Positions 1 to 9,379 of a stretch of DNA of 64,000 bases are shown here, piece by piece. The DNA comes from Rhodanobacter sp. A1T4 (GTDB lineage: Bacteria; Pseudomonadota; Gammaproteobacteria; Xanthomonadales; Rhodanobacteraceae), in NCBI RefSeq assembly GCF_014207185.1, contig NZ_JACHCP010000010.1, positions 62,001 through 126,000 on the forward strand, in the 5' to 3' direction. Under the pieces are notes generated by a model. It did not search any database and was not told the DNA's origin. It worked only from the letters and a program-made list of their open reading frames with translations. The position numbers and the translations under genes are program-made. Within the stretch, counting starts at the first letter, position 1. Each line of letters begins with the position of its first letter.

Positions 1-1
1 C

Positions 2-1933
2 GAAATGGCCGCGGCCAACGCCAAGAAAGCCGCCGCCGCCGCTGAAAAATCAGCTGCACCGCACGCTGCACCAGCCCCACAACCGGCGGCAGAACGTTCC
101 GCGCCACCTGCGGCAACCTCCGCTCCGGCAAGCACGGCGCCTGCGACAGCGTCTTACAACCAGGCTCCACCGCCTCGCGTATCGCATGAACCACGCGAGC
201 CTTCGAGCGCCCAAAACGGCAACGGCCACGATTCCGCCCAGCCGGGGAATACAGCGCAGGCTCCAAGCCAGAACGCCACTCCTCGGGACGGCAATCAGGC
301 GCAGCCGTACAACGCCAACCAGGGTTCGTCGAATCAGGGTTCGCCACAGCAGCCCTCTTCGAATCAGCCGTCGTCCAGCCAGCCTTCGTCGAACCCGCCA
401 CCATCGAACCAAGGCCAGCCGAATGGCGGTCAGGGGCAAAACCCGAATACGGGCTCGAACGGAGGCCAGAATTCGGGGCACAACCCGAACCAGGGCAATA
501 ATCCGAACAACCCCAACAACCCGCGCGATCGCGACACCCGCGGCCGCCGTCGCCGCAACGAGCGCAATCCGCAGCAGGGTTCGCAGCGTCCACAGGGCAA
601 CCATCCGCGGCCGAACCCGAACGGGCTGCCAGTGGATGACGACAACGCCGATCCGGGCAGCAATGACCGCGTCATCAACCTCACCGAGCTGAAGCGCAAG
701 AACGCGATCCAGCTGCTGGAATTCGCCGAGTCGCTGGGCGTCTACGAAGGTGTGGCCCGCGCCCGCAAGCAGGACGTGATCTTCAACGTGCTCAAGGCGC
801 ATGCCCGCTCCGGCGGCGGCATCTGGGCCGAAGGCGTGCTGGAAATCCTGCAGGACGGCTTCGGCTTCCTGCGCTCGGCCGATGAGTCCTACCTGGCCGG
901 CCCGGACGACATCTACGTGTCGCCGAGCCAGATCCGCCGCTTCAACCTGCGTACCGGCGACTACATCACCGGCCGCGTGCGCCATCCGAAGGAAGGCGAG
1001 CGCTACTTCGCCATGCTGCGCGTCGACGACATCAACGGCGATCCGCCGGAAGCGTCGAAGAACAAGATGTTGTTCGAGAACCTGACGCCGCTGTTTCCGC
1101 GCAAGGCGTTCAAGCTCGAGCGCGGCAACGGCTCCAGCGAAGACATCACCGGCCGCGTGCTCGATCTGATCGCGCCGATCGGCAAGGGCCAGCGCGGCCT
1201 GATCGTGTCGCAGCCGAAGTCCGGTAAAACGATGATGCTGCAGAACATCGCGCAGGCCATCCAGTACAACCATCCCGAAGCGCATCTGATCATGTTGTTG
1301 ATCGACGAGCGTCCGGAAGAAGTCACCGAGATCGCCCGTACGGTGCGCGCCGAAGTCATCAGCTCGACCTTCGACGAACCGGCCGTGCGCCACGTACAGG
1401 TCGCCGAGATGGTGATCGAGCGGGCCAAGCGCCTGGTCGAGCACAAGAAGGACGTGATCATCCTGCTCGACTCGATCACCCGCCTGGCGCGCGCCTACAA
1501 CACCGTGATCCCCAGCTCCGGCAAGGTGCTCACCGGTGGTGTCGACGCCAACGCGCTGCAGCGCCCGAAGCGGTTCTTCGGCGCCGCCCGTAACGTCGAG
1601 GAAGGCGGCAGCCTCACCATCATCGCCACCGCGCTGACCGAAACCGGCAGCAAGATGGACGAGGTGATCTACGAGGAGTTCAAGGGCACCGGCAACATGG
1701 AAGTGCACCTGAGCCGCCGCATTTCCGAGAAGCGCGTCTACCCGGCCATCGACATCAACCGCTCCGGCACCCGCCGCGAGGACCTGCTGATCGATCCGGA
1801 CCTGCTCGCGAAGATCTGGATCCTGCGCAAGCTGCTGCACCCCATGGACGAACTCAGCGCCATCGAGTTCATGCTCGACAAGATGAAGAACACCAAGTCC
1901 AACGACGAGTTCTTCAATTCGATGAAGCGCTGA
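2..1933 (+). CDS. rho: Transcription termination factor Rho (5' end outside window)
   Basis: Hexameric RNA-dependent ATPase that ends transcription at Rho-dependent sites. The conserved protein starts near residue 224 ([10 protein letters not shown], the Rho N-domain), followed by the cold-shock RNA-binding fold and a RecA-like motor. The Walker A motif QPKSGKT is at about residues 403-409 and [14 protein letters not shown] follows. In front lies an unusually long leader of about 220 residues: first Ala/Pro-rich, then dominated by Asn, Gln, Ser, Gly and Pro, ending in an Arg-rich patch. The frame is open to the window edge and the Ala/Lys-rich opening looks internal, so the true start is probably upstream. 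A strong hairpin terminator follows the stop. Identification is certain; only the start is unknown. Confidence 0.97.
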   Translation, partial: EMAAANAKKAAAAAEKSAAPHAAPAPQPAAERSAPPAATSAPASTAPATASYNQAPPPRVSHEPREPSSAQNGNGHDSAQPGNTAQAPSQNATPRDGNQAQPYNANQGSSNQGSPQQPSSNQPSSSQPSSNPPPSNQGQPNGGQGQNPNTGSNGGQNSGHNPNQGNNPNNPNNPRDRDTRGRRRRNERNPQQGSQRPQGNHPRPNPNGLPVDDDNADPGSNDRVINLTELKRKNAIQLLEFAESLGVYEGVARARKQDVIFNVLKAHARSGGGIWAEGVLEILQDGFGFLRSADESYLAGPDDIYVSPSQIRRFNLRTGDYITGRVRHPKEGERYFAMLRVDDINGDPPEASKNKMLFENLTPLFPRKAFKLERGNGSSEDITGRVLDLIAPIGKGQRGLIVSQPKSGKTMMLQNIAQAIQYNHPEAHLIMLLIDERPEEVTEIARTVRAEVISSTFDEPAVRHVQVAEMVIERAKRLVEHKKDVIILLDSITRLARAYNTVIPSSGKVLTGGVDANALQRPKRFFGAARNVEEGGSLTIIATALTETGSKMDEVIYEEFKGTGNMEVHLSRRISEKRVYPAIDINRSGTRREDLLIDPDLLAKIWILRKLLHPMDELSAIEFMLDKMKNTKSNDEFFNSMKR

Positions 1934-1952
1934 CCGGCTTCATGCGTCATCA

Positions 1953-1984
1953 AGAAAGGCCGGCACATGCCGGCCTTTCTGTTT
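1953..1984 (+). terminator. Intrinsic terminator of rho
   Basis: A perfect 13-bp inverted repeat (1953-1965 with 1968-1980), GC-rich at the tip and A/T at the base, gives a hairpin followed by a short T-rich run. It starts 19 bases after the rho stop codon. Confidence 0.85.
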
Positions 1985-2050
1985 GTACGCACTTGCGGAA
2001 CCACCCTGCTTCGGCTGGAATCGACAAGCGCTTCAGGGAGGAAAGATCTA

Positions 2051-2866
2051 ATGCTTTCGCGTATCGCATTCCTTGCATTGGGGTTGTCGCTTGCCAGGCA
2101 AGCCATCGCCGATGATAGTCATCCCTTCCAGCCACCACTGGTTTGCCAAAATCAAACCGTCCTGATGCGCAAACTTGCACCGCAAGGCGCCTTCGACGTA
2201 CCACCCGCGGTCAACACGCTGATGGTGAATGTGATCGACGGCAAGCTGCCGCAGGTGCGTCAACAGCTGAGCGCAATGCCAGCGGCTGATGCTGTGCGCT
2301 GGCGGCAATCAGCCCTCATCATCGCGGCCTATGCCAACAATCCCACGATCGTGGGTGCCCTGCTAGACGACGGCGCTGCAGTGGATGGCAGCGGATGGAT
2401 GCCCAACCTCAAACAAAGCTTCCACGATCAAGCTATCGACGATATCAAGAAGGATCCGAATTGGCAGACGAATCCGAAACCCATCACGGATTTTGAGGAA
2501 GCGGCCGTGCTGTGGTTCCCAGTCAAAGCCGGCTCCGACGGCACAGCGCTGATTATCGCGGCCAGATGCAATGACGTGGCGACGCTCGATGTGCTGCTAC
2601 AACACCATGCCGATGTTGGCGCGAATCCGTTCGCAAACGGAATGAACGCGCTGGAAGTGGCTGTATCTCTGGGGAATACAGCCAGCGTGCAGCGACTGCT
2701 CGATCACGGCGCCGATGCCTGTTCGGAGGACCGCCTGATCCACCGGCGCCAGCTGGAGCAAAAAATGAACCACTCTTCCACAATCGCTGACAGGGGACGC
2801 CGAGGAAAGCTTTCCGACAATGTGATTGCCCGATTGACTTGCACGGCATTCGACTCAGTCCACTGA
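2051..2866 (+). CDS. Secreted ankyrin-repeat protein
   Basis: A protein of 271 residues. The ATG at 2051 is chosen over an upstream in-frame start because a strong ribosome site (GGAGGAAAG) precedes it and the product then begins with a signal peptide (MLSRIAFLALGLSLARQAIA, then DD). Ankyrin-type helices follow, for example SALIIAAYANNPTIVGALLDDGA and TALIIAARCNDVATLDVLLQ and MNALEVAVSLGNTASVQRLL, read as two or three repeats separated by an insert. Ankyrin repeats mediate protein binding; no enzymatic motif is seen and the partner is unknown. It is a stand-alone gene between rho and gshA. Confidence 0.8.
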   Translation: MLSRIAFLALGLSLARQAIADDSHPFQPPLVCQNQTVLMRKLAPQGAFDVPPAVNTLMVNVIDGKLPQVRQQLSAMPAADAVRWRQSALIIAAYANNPTIVGALLDDGAAVDGSGWMPNLKQSFHDQAIDDIKKDPNWQTNPKPITDFEEAAVLWFPVKAGSDGTALIIAARCNDVATLDVLLQHHADVGANPFANGMNALEVAVSLGNTASVQRLLDHGADACSEDRLIHRRQLEQKMNHSSTIADRGRRGKLSDNVIARLTCTAFDSVH

Positions 2867-3024
2867 AAAGCCATTGATGACTTCCGCTAAGCAGGCTGAT
2901 TAGCGCGTTGCAGATCAAACGGCGGCGCCATCTGTACCGTCCCGTGCAATTATTTGTCCGCGCCCCCTTTTCGTTGTCATGCGACACCCCCATAGTTCCC
3001 CGCACATCCAGTGAGGCTTTGCCC

Positions 3025-4392
3025 GTGTCCATACCCAGTGCCGTCAAGAGCACCCCGATCCGGGACCGCCAGCAACTGACCGATTACCTTGCCGCCGGCG
3101 AAAAGCCGCGTGAGGCATGGCGCATCGGCACGGAGCACGAGAAGTTCGGCTTCCGCACCGACGACCTGCGCGCACCGACCTTCGAGGGCGAGCGCGGCAT
3201 CAAGCATCTGCTGGAAACCATCGCCACCCGCTACGGCTGGGATGTAACGCGTGAGGGTGAGAACCCGGTCGCTCTTTCAAGGGATGCGGCCTCGATCACG
3301 CTGGAGCCAGCCGGCCAGCTGGAGCTGTCCGGCGCGCCGCTGGAAACCATCCACCAGACCTGCACCGAGGTGAACACGCATCTCGAAGAAGTGCGTTCGA
3401 TTGCCGATGGCATGGGTCTGGGCTTTCTCGGCATGGGCTTTCAGCCGAAGTGGAAGCGCGACGAAATGCCGTGGATGCCCAAGGGCCGCTACAAGATCAT
3501 GCGCGAATACATGCCCAAGGTCGGTTCGCTCGGCCTCGACATGATGACGCGCACCTGCACCGTGCAGGTGAATCTGGATTTCTCCAGCCAGGCGGACATG
3601 ATCAAGAAGTTCCGCGTGAGCCTTGCATTGCAGCCGATCGCCACCGCGCTGTTTGCCGATTCGCCGTTTACGGAAGGACGTCCAAACGGCTATCTTTCGT
3701 ATCGCTCGCACATCTGGACCGATACCGACAAGGATCGGACCGGCATGCTCGATTTCGTCTTCGACGACAGCTTCGGCTACGAGCGCTACGTCGACTACAT
3801 CCTCGACGTGCCGATGTATTTCAGCTTTCAGGATGGCAAGTACATCGACCTGGCCGGGCAGGATTTCAAAAAATTCATGGCGGGTGAACTGACACAGCTG
3901 CCCGGCACCAAGGCCAGCATGAAGGACTTCGCCGACCACCTCACCACCGCGTTCCCCGAAGTGCGCCTCAAGCAGTACCTGGAAATGCGCGGCGCCGACG
4001 GCGGCCCATGGAACCGGCTGTGCGCCCTGCCCGCGCTGTGGGTCGGGCTGCTGTATGACGATGAGGCGCTGGATGCCGCGTGGGATCTGGTCAAGGACTT
4101 CACTCGGGAAGAACGCCATGCGTTACGCGATGGCGTGCCCAAGCACGGACTGAAACTACCGTTCCGCAACGGCACCGTGCGCGACCTGTCCGAAGAAGCC
4201 CTGAAGATCGCCAGTCACGGCCTCAAGCGCCGTGCCAAGCTCAATCAGCACGGTGCCGACGAAAGCATCTTCCTCGAACCGATGATCGAAATCGTGCAGT
4301 CCAACCAGACCCCCGCCGAACGCAAGCTGGAGCTCTTCCACGGTCCGTGGAACGGCAGCGTCGATCCGGTGTTCCGCGAATTTGCTTACTGA
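3025..4392 (+). CDS. gshA: Glutamate-cysteine ligase, plant/alphaproteobacterial type
   Basis: Catalyses ATP-dependent joining of glutamate and cysteine, the first and limiting step of glutathione synthesis. The protein carries the plant-type GCL signature stretches ([29 protein letters not shown], then [16 protein letters not shown]), unlike the E. coli type. I chose the GTG at 3025, giving 455 residues, the usual length for this class. The open frame extends back to a TTG at 2908, but those 39 extra residues look non-coding and GAGG lies just before the GTG. No gshB is next to it. Confidence 0.93.
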   Translation: MSIPSAVKSTPIRDRQQLTDYLAAGEKPREAWRIGTEHEKFGFRTDDLRAPTFEGERGIKHLLETIATRYGWDVTREGENPVALSRDAASITLEPAGQLELSGAPLETIHQTCTEVNTHLEEVRSIADGMGLGFLGMGFQPKWKRDEMPWMPKGRYKIMREYMPKVGSLGLDMMTRTCTVQVNLDFSSQADMIKKFRVSLALQPIATALFADSPFTEGRPNGYLSYRSHIWTDTDKDRTGMLDFVFDDSFGYERYVDYILDVPMYFSFQDGKYIDLAGQDFKKFMAGELTQLPGTKASMKDFADHLTTAFPEVRLKQYLEMRGADGGPWNRLCALPALWVGLLYDDEALDAAWDLVKDFTREERHALRDGVPKHGLKLPFRNGTVRDLSEEALKIASHGLKRRAKLNQHGADESIFLEPMIEIVQSNQTPAERKLELFHGPWNGSVDPVFREFAY

Positions 4393-4417
4393 GCCAAAGC
4401 AGCGGCACAAATCAACG

Positions 4418-4448
4418 TAGGTTGGGCTGAGCGAAGCGATGCCCAACA
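4418..4448. repeat. Short intergenic hairpin repeat (GTAGGTTGGGC family)
   Basis: A 7-bp inverted repeat, GTTGGGC at 4421-4427 and GCCCAAC at 4441-4447, enclosing TGAGCGAAGCGAT. It lies 25 bases after the gshA stop. The same GTAGGTTGG...TGAGCG core recurs at 26888, so it is probably a dispersed intergenic repeat; it may also stabilise the gshA transcript end. Confidence 0.55.
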
Positions 4449-4587
4449 GTACGCCGGGGTTGACTACGCGCCGACCCAAGTACGACGGCGATTGGAAATC
4501 GCTGTTGTCAAAAACCTAAACACCAACGTCGTCATTATCTGCACGCGTCAATGCATCCGCACTTGTTGATGCCCTCAAGGAACAAAT

Positions 4588-5472
4588 ATGCCCAAGGTTG
4601 AAGAGGTCCAGCGCTACGCCTTTGCTGATGTTCAAACGCTGGTTTTCGCCGGCGGCGGCAACCGCTGCTGGTGGCAAGCGGGCGCGCTGCGCCATTTGAT
4701 GGAGCGTGGCATGCGTATGCCGACACAGTTGATCGGAACCAGTGCCGGTGCTGCCGTCGCCGCCTCATTCCTGACCGGCTCTTCCGATGCCGCACTGGCC
4801 ACCTGTCTGCGACTTTACGCAGAGAATGCGCGAATCTTCAGCTGGTCCGGATTGTCATCGCTCAAGCTGAAGTTCGCTCACCAGCATGTCTACCCTGCAT
4901 GGCTGGAGGCTTTCATCAACACAGCAACATTCGATGCCCTACGCGACTCATCGTCGCGACTGACCGTAGCCCTGACCCGCCCTGCGAAATTACTGGGCAT
5001 GGGTGGATCGATCGCCGCGGGTACGCTGGCCTACCTCGTCGACAAATATTTGTGGAACAGCATTCATCCACGCCTGCCGAAGATGTTTGGGCTTCGCCAG
5101 GACTTCGTCGTGTTGAACGAGTGCGCAGGCGTTGAAGAAGCCCAGAGCCTGCTGATTGCCGCGGCATCCGCGCCACCCATCATGTCATCGCGCACCATCG
5201 GAAAAAGTCGTGCCATCGATGGCGGTTACACCGATAACGCACCGATTCCACAGCAATCCGTGGATGAAAAGTCGAAAACGCTGGTGCTGCTTACCCGTCA
5301 CTATCCACAACTTCCCAGGTTATTTCTCTTCGCTGGGCGAACCTACTGGCAACCCAGCCAACGGGTACCCGTTTCCACTTGGGACTGCACCGCAAAGACA
5401 ACGGTTCGCGAAGCATGCGATCTCGGCTTGCAGGACGCCGTTTACGCGCTGAGCACCGGACTCATCTGCTAG
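4588..5472 (+). CDS. Patatin-like phospholipase family protein
   Basis: A predicted serine lipid hydrolase of 294 residues. All patatin landmarks are present: the glycine-rich oxyanion loop FAGGGNR near residues 20-26, the nucleophile elbow GTSAG with Ser52, and the DGG motif with Asp211 completing the Ser-Asp dyad. No signal peptide is visible, so it is probably cytoplasmic or delivered by another route. It lies alone between gshA and the convergent pyrC. The substrate (phospholipid, lysolipid or stored polyester) cannot be told from sequence. Confidence 0.85.
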   Translation: MPKVEEVQRYAFADVQTLVFAGGGNRCWWQAGALRHLMERGMRMPTQLIGTSAGAAVAASFLTGSSDAALATCLRLYAENARIFSWSGLSSLKLKFAHQHVYPAWLEAFINTATFDALRDSSSRLTVALTRPAKLLGMGGSIAAGTLAYLVDKYLWNSIHPRLPKMFGLRQDFVVLNECAGVEEAQSLLIAAASAPPIMSSRTIGKSRAIDGGYTDNAPIPQQSVDEKSKTLVLLTRHYPQLPRLFLFAGRTYWQPSQRVPVSTWDCTAKTTVREACDLGLQDAVYALSTGLIC

Positions 5473-5477
5473 AAAGG

Positions 5478-5497
5478 TAGGCTGGGTTTCCAACCTA
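5478..5497. terminator. Weak hairpin between convergent genes
   Basis: TAGGCTGG and CCAACCTA flank a GTTT loop, an 8-bp stem with one mismatch, six bases after the patatin-like gene stop. There is no good T-run, so a termination role is only a guess. Confidence 0.3.
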
Positions 5498-5570
5498 AGC
5501 GCTGCAGCAATGATCTAAAAGGAATGTGCACCTTCCCATCCATGCGCGGAAGGACTCCGCATCAGTCCGA

Positions 5571-6623
5571 TCAGGAAGGCAGCGACTCCACCAGCGACCA
5601 CGCCACAGACTCGCCAGCGCGCATGGGCTTGCAGGTGGATCCAGCCAGGGGATATTCGTCCGGCACGATCCACGACTTGCGTTCGAGCGCGATGCAATCC
5701 TGGTTGCGCGGTAAACGGTAGAAGTCCGGGCCATGGAAGCTGGCAAAGGCTTCGAGCCGATCCAGCTGCCCGGCCTGCTCGAACGCTTCGGCATAGAGCT
5801 CCAGGGCTGCATGGGCCGTATAGAGTCCAGCGCACCCGCAGTCCGACTCTTTCGCTTCACGCGGATGCGGCGCGCTGTCGGTGCCGAGAAAAAAATGCGT
5901 GTCACCGCTGGTCGCCGCCTGCAGCAGGGCTGCGCGATGCGTCTCCCGCTTGAGGATCGGCGCGCAGTAGTTGTGTGGGCGGATGCCGCCTTCGAACAGT
6001 GCGTTCCGATTCAGCAGCAGATGATGCGCGGTGATCGTGGCCGCCACATTCGCCGGGGCCCCTCGGACGAAATCGACCGCGTCGCGGGTCGTGATGTGTT
6101 CGAGCACCATGCGCAGCGCCGGAAACCTGGCCTGCAGCGGCAGCAGATGGCGCTCGATAAAAACCCGTTCGCGATCGAAGATGTCGATGTCTGGATCGGT
6201 GACCTCGCCATGCAGCAGCAAAGGCAGCTCGTGCCGCTCCATCGCTTCGAGCACGGGATACACGCGCGACAGCTCGCGCACACCGGACTGCGAATTGGTG
6301 GTGGCACCCGCCGGGTAATACTTGACCGCAAAGACGCTATCGCTGTCCTTGGCCCGGCTGATCTCTTCTACCGGCGTACTCTCAGTGAGGTACAGCGTCA
6401 TCAGCGGCTCGAAGGGCATGCCCGCAGGCAGGCTTGCCAAAATCCGTCGACGATAGTCGTCGGCCAGAGCGACCGTCGTCACCGGCGGCTTCAGGTTGGG
6501 CATCACGATGGCGCGCGCAAACCGCTGTGCGGTATGGCCGATGACCGAGGCCAGCGCATCGCCATCACGAAGATGCAGATGCCAGTCATCGGGGCGGGTG
6601 ATTTCAAGACGCGTGGGTGTCAT
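5571..6623 (-). CDS. pyrC: Dihydroorotase, class II
   Basis: Closes N-carbamoyl-aspartate to dihydroorotate in de novo pyrimidine synthesis. The 350-residue length fits class II PyrC. Metal ligands are visible: HLHLRDG with His15 and His17, the carboxylated lysine Lys101 in [13 protein letters not shown], and the catalytic Asp in FLGTDSAPH. The substrate-binding segment [10 protein letters not shown] is intact. It is transcribed alone, toward the patatin-like gene. No clear ribosome site precedes the ATG. Confidence 0.96.
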   Translation of the reverse strand: MTPTRLEITRPDDWHLHLRDGDALASVIGHTAQRFARAIVMPNLKPPVTTVALADDYRRRILASLPAGMPFEPLMTLYLTESTPVEEISRAKDSDSVFAVKYYPAGATTNSQSGVRELSRVYPVLEAMERHELPLLLHGEVTDPDIDIFDRERVFIERHLLPLQARFPALRMVLEHITTRDAVDFVRGAPANVAATITAHHLLLNRNALFEGGIRPHNYCAPILKRETHRAALLQAATSGDTHFFLGTDSAPHPREAKESDCGCAGLYTAHAALELYAEAFEQAGQLDRLEAFASFHGPDFYRLPRNQDCIALERKSWIVPDEYPLAGSTCKPMRAGESVAWSLVESLPS

Positions 6624-6686
6624 GGGTTGGAGGCTCGATTTTGCAATGCGCGATATGGATGACTGCGTGAAATGCTATGCGAGGGT

Positions 6687-6735
6687 GAACCATGGACATG
6701 GTTCCACGCGATGCATATGAATGATGCATATGAAT
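6687..6735. repeat. Small palindrome and tandem 13-bp duplication upstream of pyrC
   Basis: GAACCATG-GA-CATGGTTC (6687-6704) is an 8-bp inverted repeat with a two-base spacer. Right after it GATGCATATGAAT occurs twice head to tail (6710-6722 and 6723-6735). They lie 64-112 bases upstream of the pyrC start, so a regulatory role is possible but unsupported. Confidence 0.5.
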
Positions 6736-6785
6736 AATGCGACATGGTATCGCGTCAGAACGATCGGGGCGTCAACGCAGAGCAG

Positions 6786-7396
6786 AGCTTTCACCCTCCT
6801 GCGGAGGGCGGGTTACTTCTCGTTTGCTTGTCCAAACGAGAAGTAACCAAGAGGAAAGGACACCCCGCTTACGCGCCTTGCGGGCATCCATGCCCGCAAG
6901 GTCCGCGGCCGGGTTGCGGGGTTTGCCGACAGGGCATCCTGCCCTGACGGCAAACTGGCCGGTATCCATACCGGCCACCCTTCGGGCTTTTCCTCCACCC
7001 GGCCGCCGCTTCAGAGGGGCCCGGGTAGAGCAGCGCGCTTCAAGCGCGCACTTTTCAGAAGAGCCAGATCAACATCAAAGCAACGGCAGATCGATGCTTT
7101 GATGTTGCCTTTGCCTTTGGCTTTCCACCGAGTGTGGGCCACGATGGCCCGCTGCTCTACCCGGGGTCCCCTGTGCGGCGGTGAGCTGGAGTCGATAGGC
7201 CCGCAGGGGAATCGACAGGACGTCGATTCCTTTTCGTCAGGGCAGGAGCCCTGTCGAAAAGCCCGGCTCCAGCTCACGAACTTGCCGCCCAAGGATGGGC
7301 GGCAAGCGCCAAGCGGGGTGGCCTTTCTCTTTGGTTAGCTTTCTCTTTGGCCACGCAAAGAGAAAGTAACTCGGGCGCCAAAGGCGCGCGAAAGCT
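6786..7396. repeat. Large composite palindromic element (~611 bp)
   Basis: The stretch reads as two imperfect inverted arms meeting at about 7089. Matching landmarks are AGCTTTC at 6786-6792 against GAAAGCT at 7390-7396; a 16-bp hairpin (6811-6826/6833-6848) against the similar hairpin 7334-7349/7356-7370; ACCCCGCTT near 6863 against AAGCGGGGT near 7311; GGGTAGAGCAGCG (7023-7035) against CGCTGCTCTACCC (7150-7162); and the core CAACATCAAAGCA (7070-7082) against TGCTTTGATGTTG (7095-7107). Each arm also contains smaller hairpins such as CTTGCGGGC/GCCCGCAAG. No ORF inside looks like a protein. It is probably a dispersed repeat or a non-autonomous mobile element; copy number cannot be judged here. 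Confidence 0.7.
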
Positions 7397-7454
7397 ATTG
7401 CCTCTGAGACACGCGGCGGCTTCCTACAGGAACTGAACCGGACCCCAAATATCC

Positions 7455-8141
7455 CTAGGGTTTTGAAATTGTGTAGCTTCCTGGGACGCCGACTTGAACT
7501 ACTACCGCAAGCGCCGAGTGGGAAGCCAAGCAATCGCTGATCTGTTGCGCGTAGCTCTCAAGGAAGTCGAGCGTGCAGTCGTCAAAATGCATCAGGATGT
7601 AAGTGAGACCAATGCCGCCGCGAGCGTCCATTTGCTTGGCCGCCATGTCCATCGCCTCACTCAATTTCTTGATACACGTCGGACCCAGTGTTCCGTAGAG
7701 ACTTGTGCTACTGAAAATTTGCTTCGAAGAACGTCGCGCAATCTCGTTCTCCGAAATATTAATCGTCTTCACTTCACAAAAGCGTCGGTTACCAGCATTG
7801 TCTCTATAGGAAATGTCGGGACAGGGCAAACCATCTTCCGCAAGAATCGCAACATCTTGGCAACCGCTCGACACAAGATACCTATATGCGAAGGCGTCAT
7901 TCAGCTGATTGAAGAAGCCTTGTTTCATCTGTCCTTTTCGATGGTCTAGAAAATGATTAACGGCCTTCACCATCAAAATTTTCCACGATTCATCATCAAT
8001 TATTTCGAAGGTGTCTTCATACTCCGCATACTGCTTCGCCACACCTGGCGTCGATACTAAGCGATGATCCAACTGATCGAAAAATTGATCGTTCGGGTAG
8101 CGTAACCGAACCGCCTTAGCCAGCTCCAAAAAGCGATTCAT
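7455..8141 (-). CDS. Unknown protein with a PD-(D/E)XK nuclease-like motif
   Basis: I do not recognise the family. The 228-residue product starts at the ATG at 8141, preceded by GGGGAG, 22 bases after hemB on the same strand. In the middle, CPDISYRDN followed about ten residues later by FCEVKTI fits the D...ExK metal site of the PD-(D/E)XK fold; a helical region follows. Base composition is visibly richer in A/T than the neighbours and the gene abuts the large palindromic element, both suggesting acquisition. It could be a restriction- or repair-type nuclease, or an inactive relative. The function is an inference from one motif. Confidence 0.65.
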   Translation of the reverse strand: MNRFLELAKAVRLRYPNDQFFDQLDHRLVSTPGVAKQYAEYEDTFEIIDDESWKILMVKAVNHFLDHRKGQMKQGFFNQLNDAFAYRYLVSSGCQDVAILAEDGLPCPDISYRDNAGNRRFCEVKTINISENEIARRSSKQIFSSTSLYGTLGPTCIKKLSEAMDMAAKQMDARGGIGLTYILMHFDDCTLDFLESYAQQISDCLASHSALAVVVQVGVPGSYTISKP

Positions 8142-8163
8142 AAGGCTCCCCAAATAACCTCTC

Positions 8164-9186
<1,023 letters not shown>

Positions 9187-9379
9187 TTATGCCAGATCGT
9201 CGCGTGAGGCCTCCGCGACCGCTGGCCGCATGGCAAGCCGCTGCACACGCGCCGTGCACAGACCTCACCCCGCGCTGAACGTCGGATCACGAACGTGTCG
9301 TGCATCTCGCCGCATGAGCGCAGTCTTGCGCATGCTCGACGCGTCCATCCATTGACCAGTAGTGCTACGAGGTAAGTCC

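Noticed and set aside
50-1840. 596-residue open frame antisense to rho
   Set aside because: It mirrors the rho reading frame on the opposite strand, has an Arg/Ala/Val-biased composition and no family features; it is a by-product of high GC content.
6737-7338. Several 60-120 residue frames inside the palindromic element
   Set aside because: They are made of the repeated hairpin arms on both strands, with low-complexity, Arg/Pro-biased products; the repeat explains them.
6786-7396. Possible CRISPR array
   Set aside because: The repeats are inverted and unequal in spacing, not regularly spaced direct repeats; no array and no cas gene is visible anywhere in the window.
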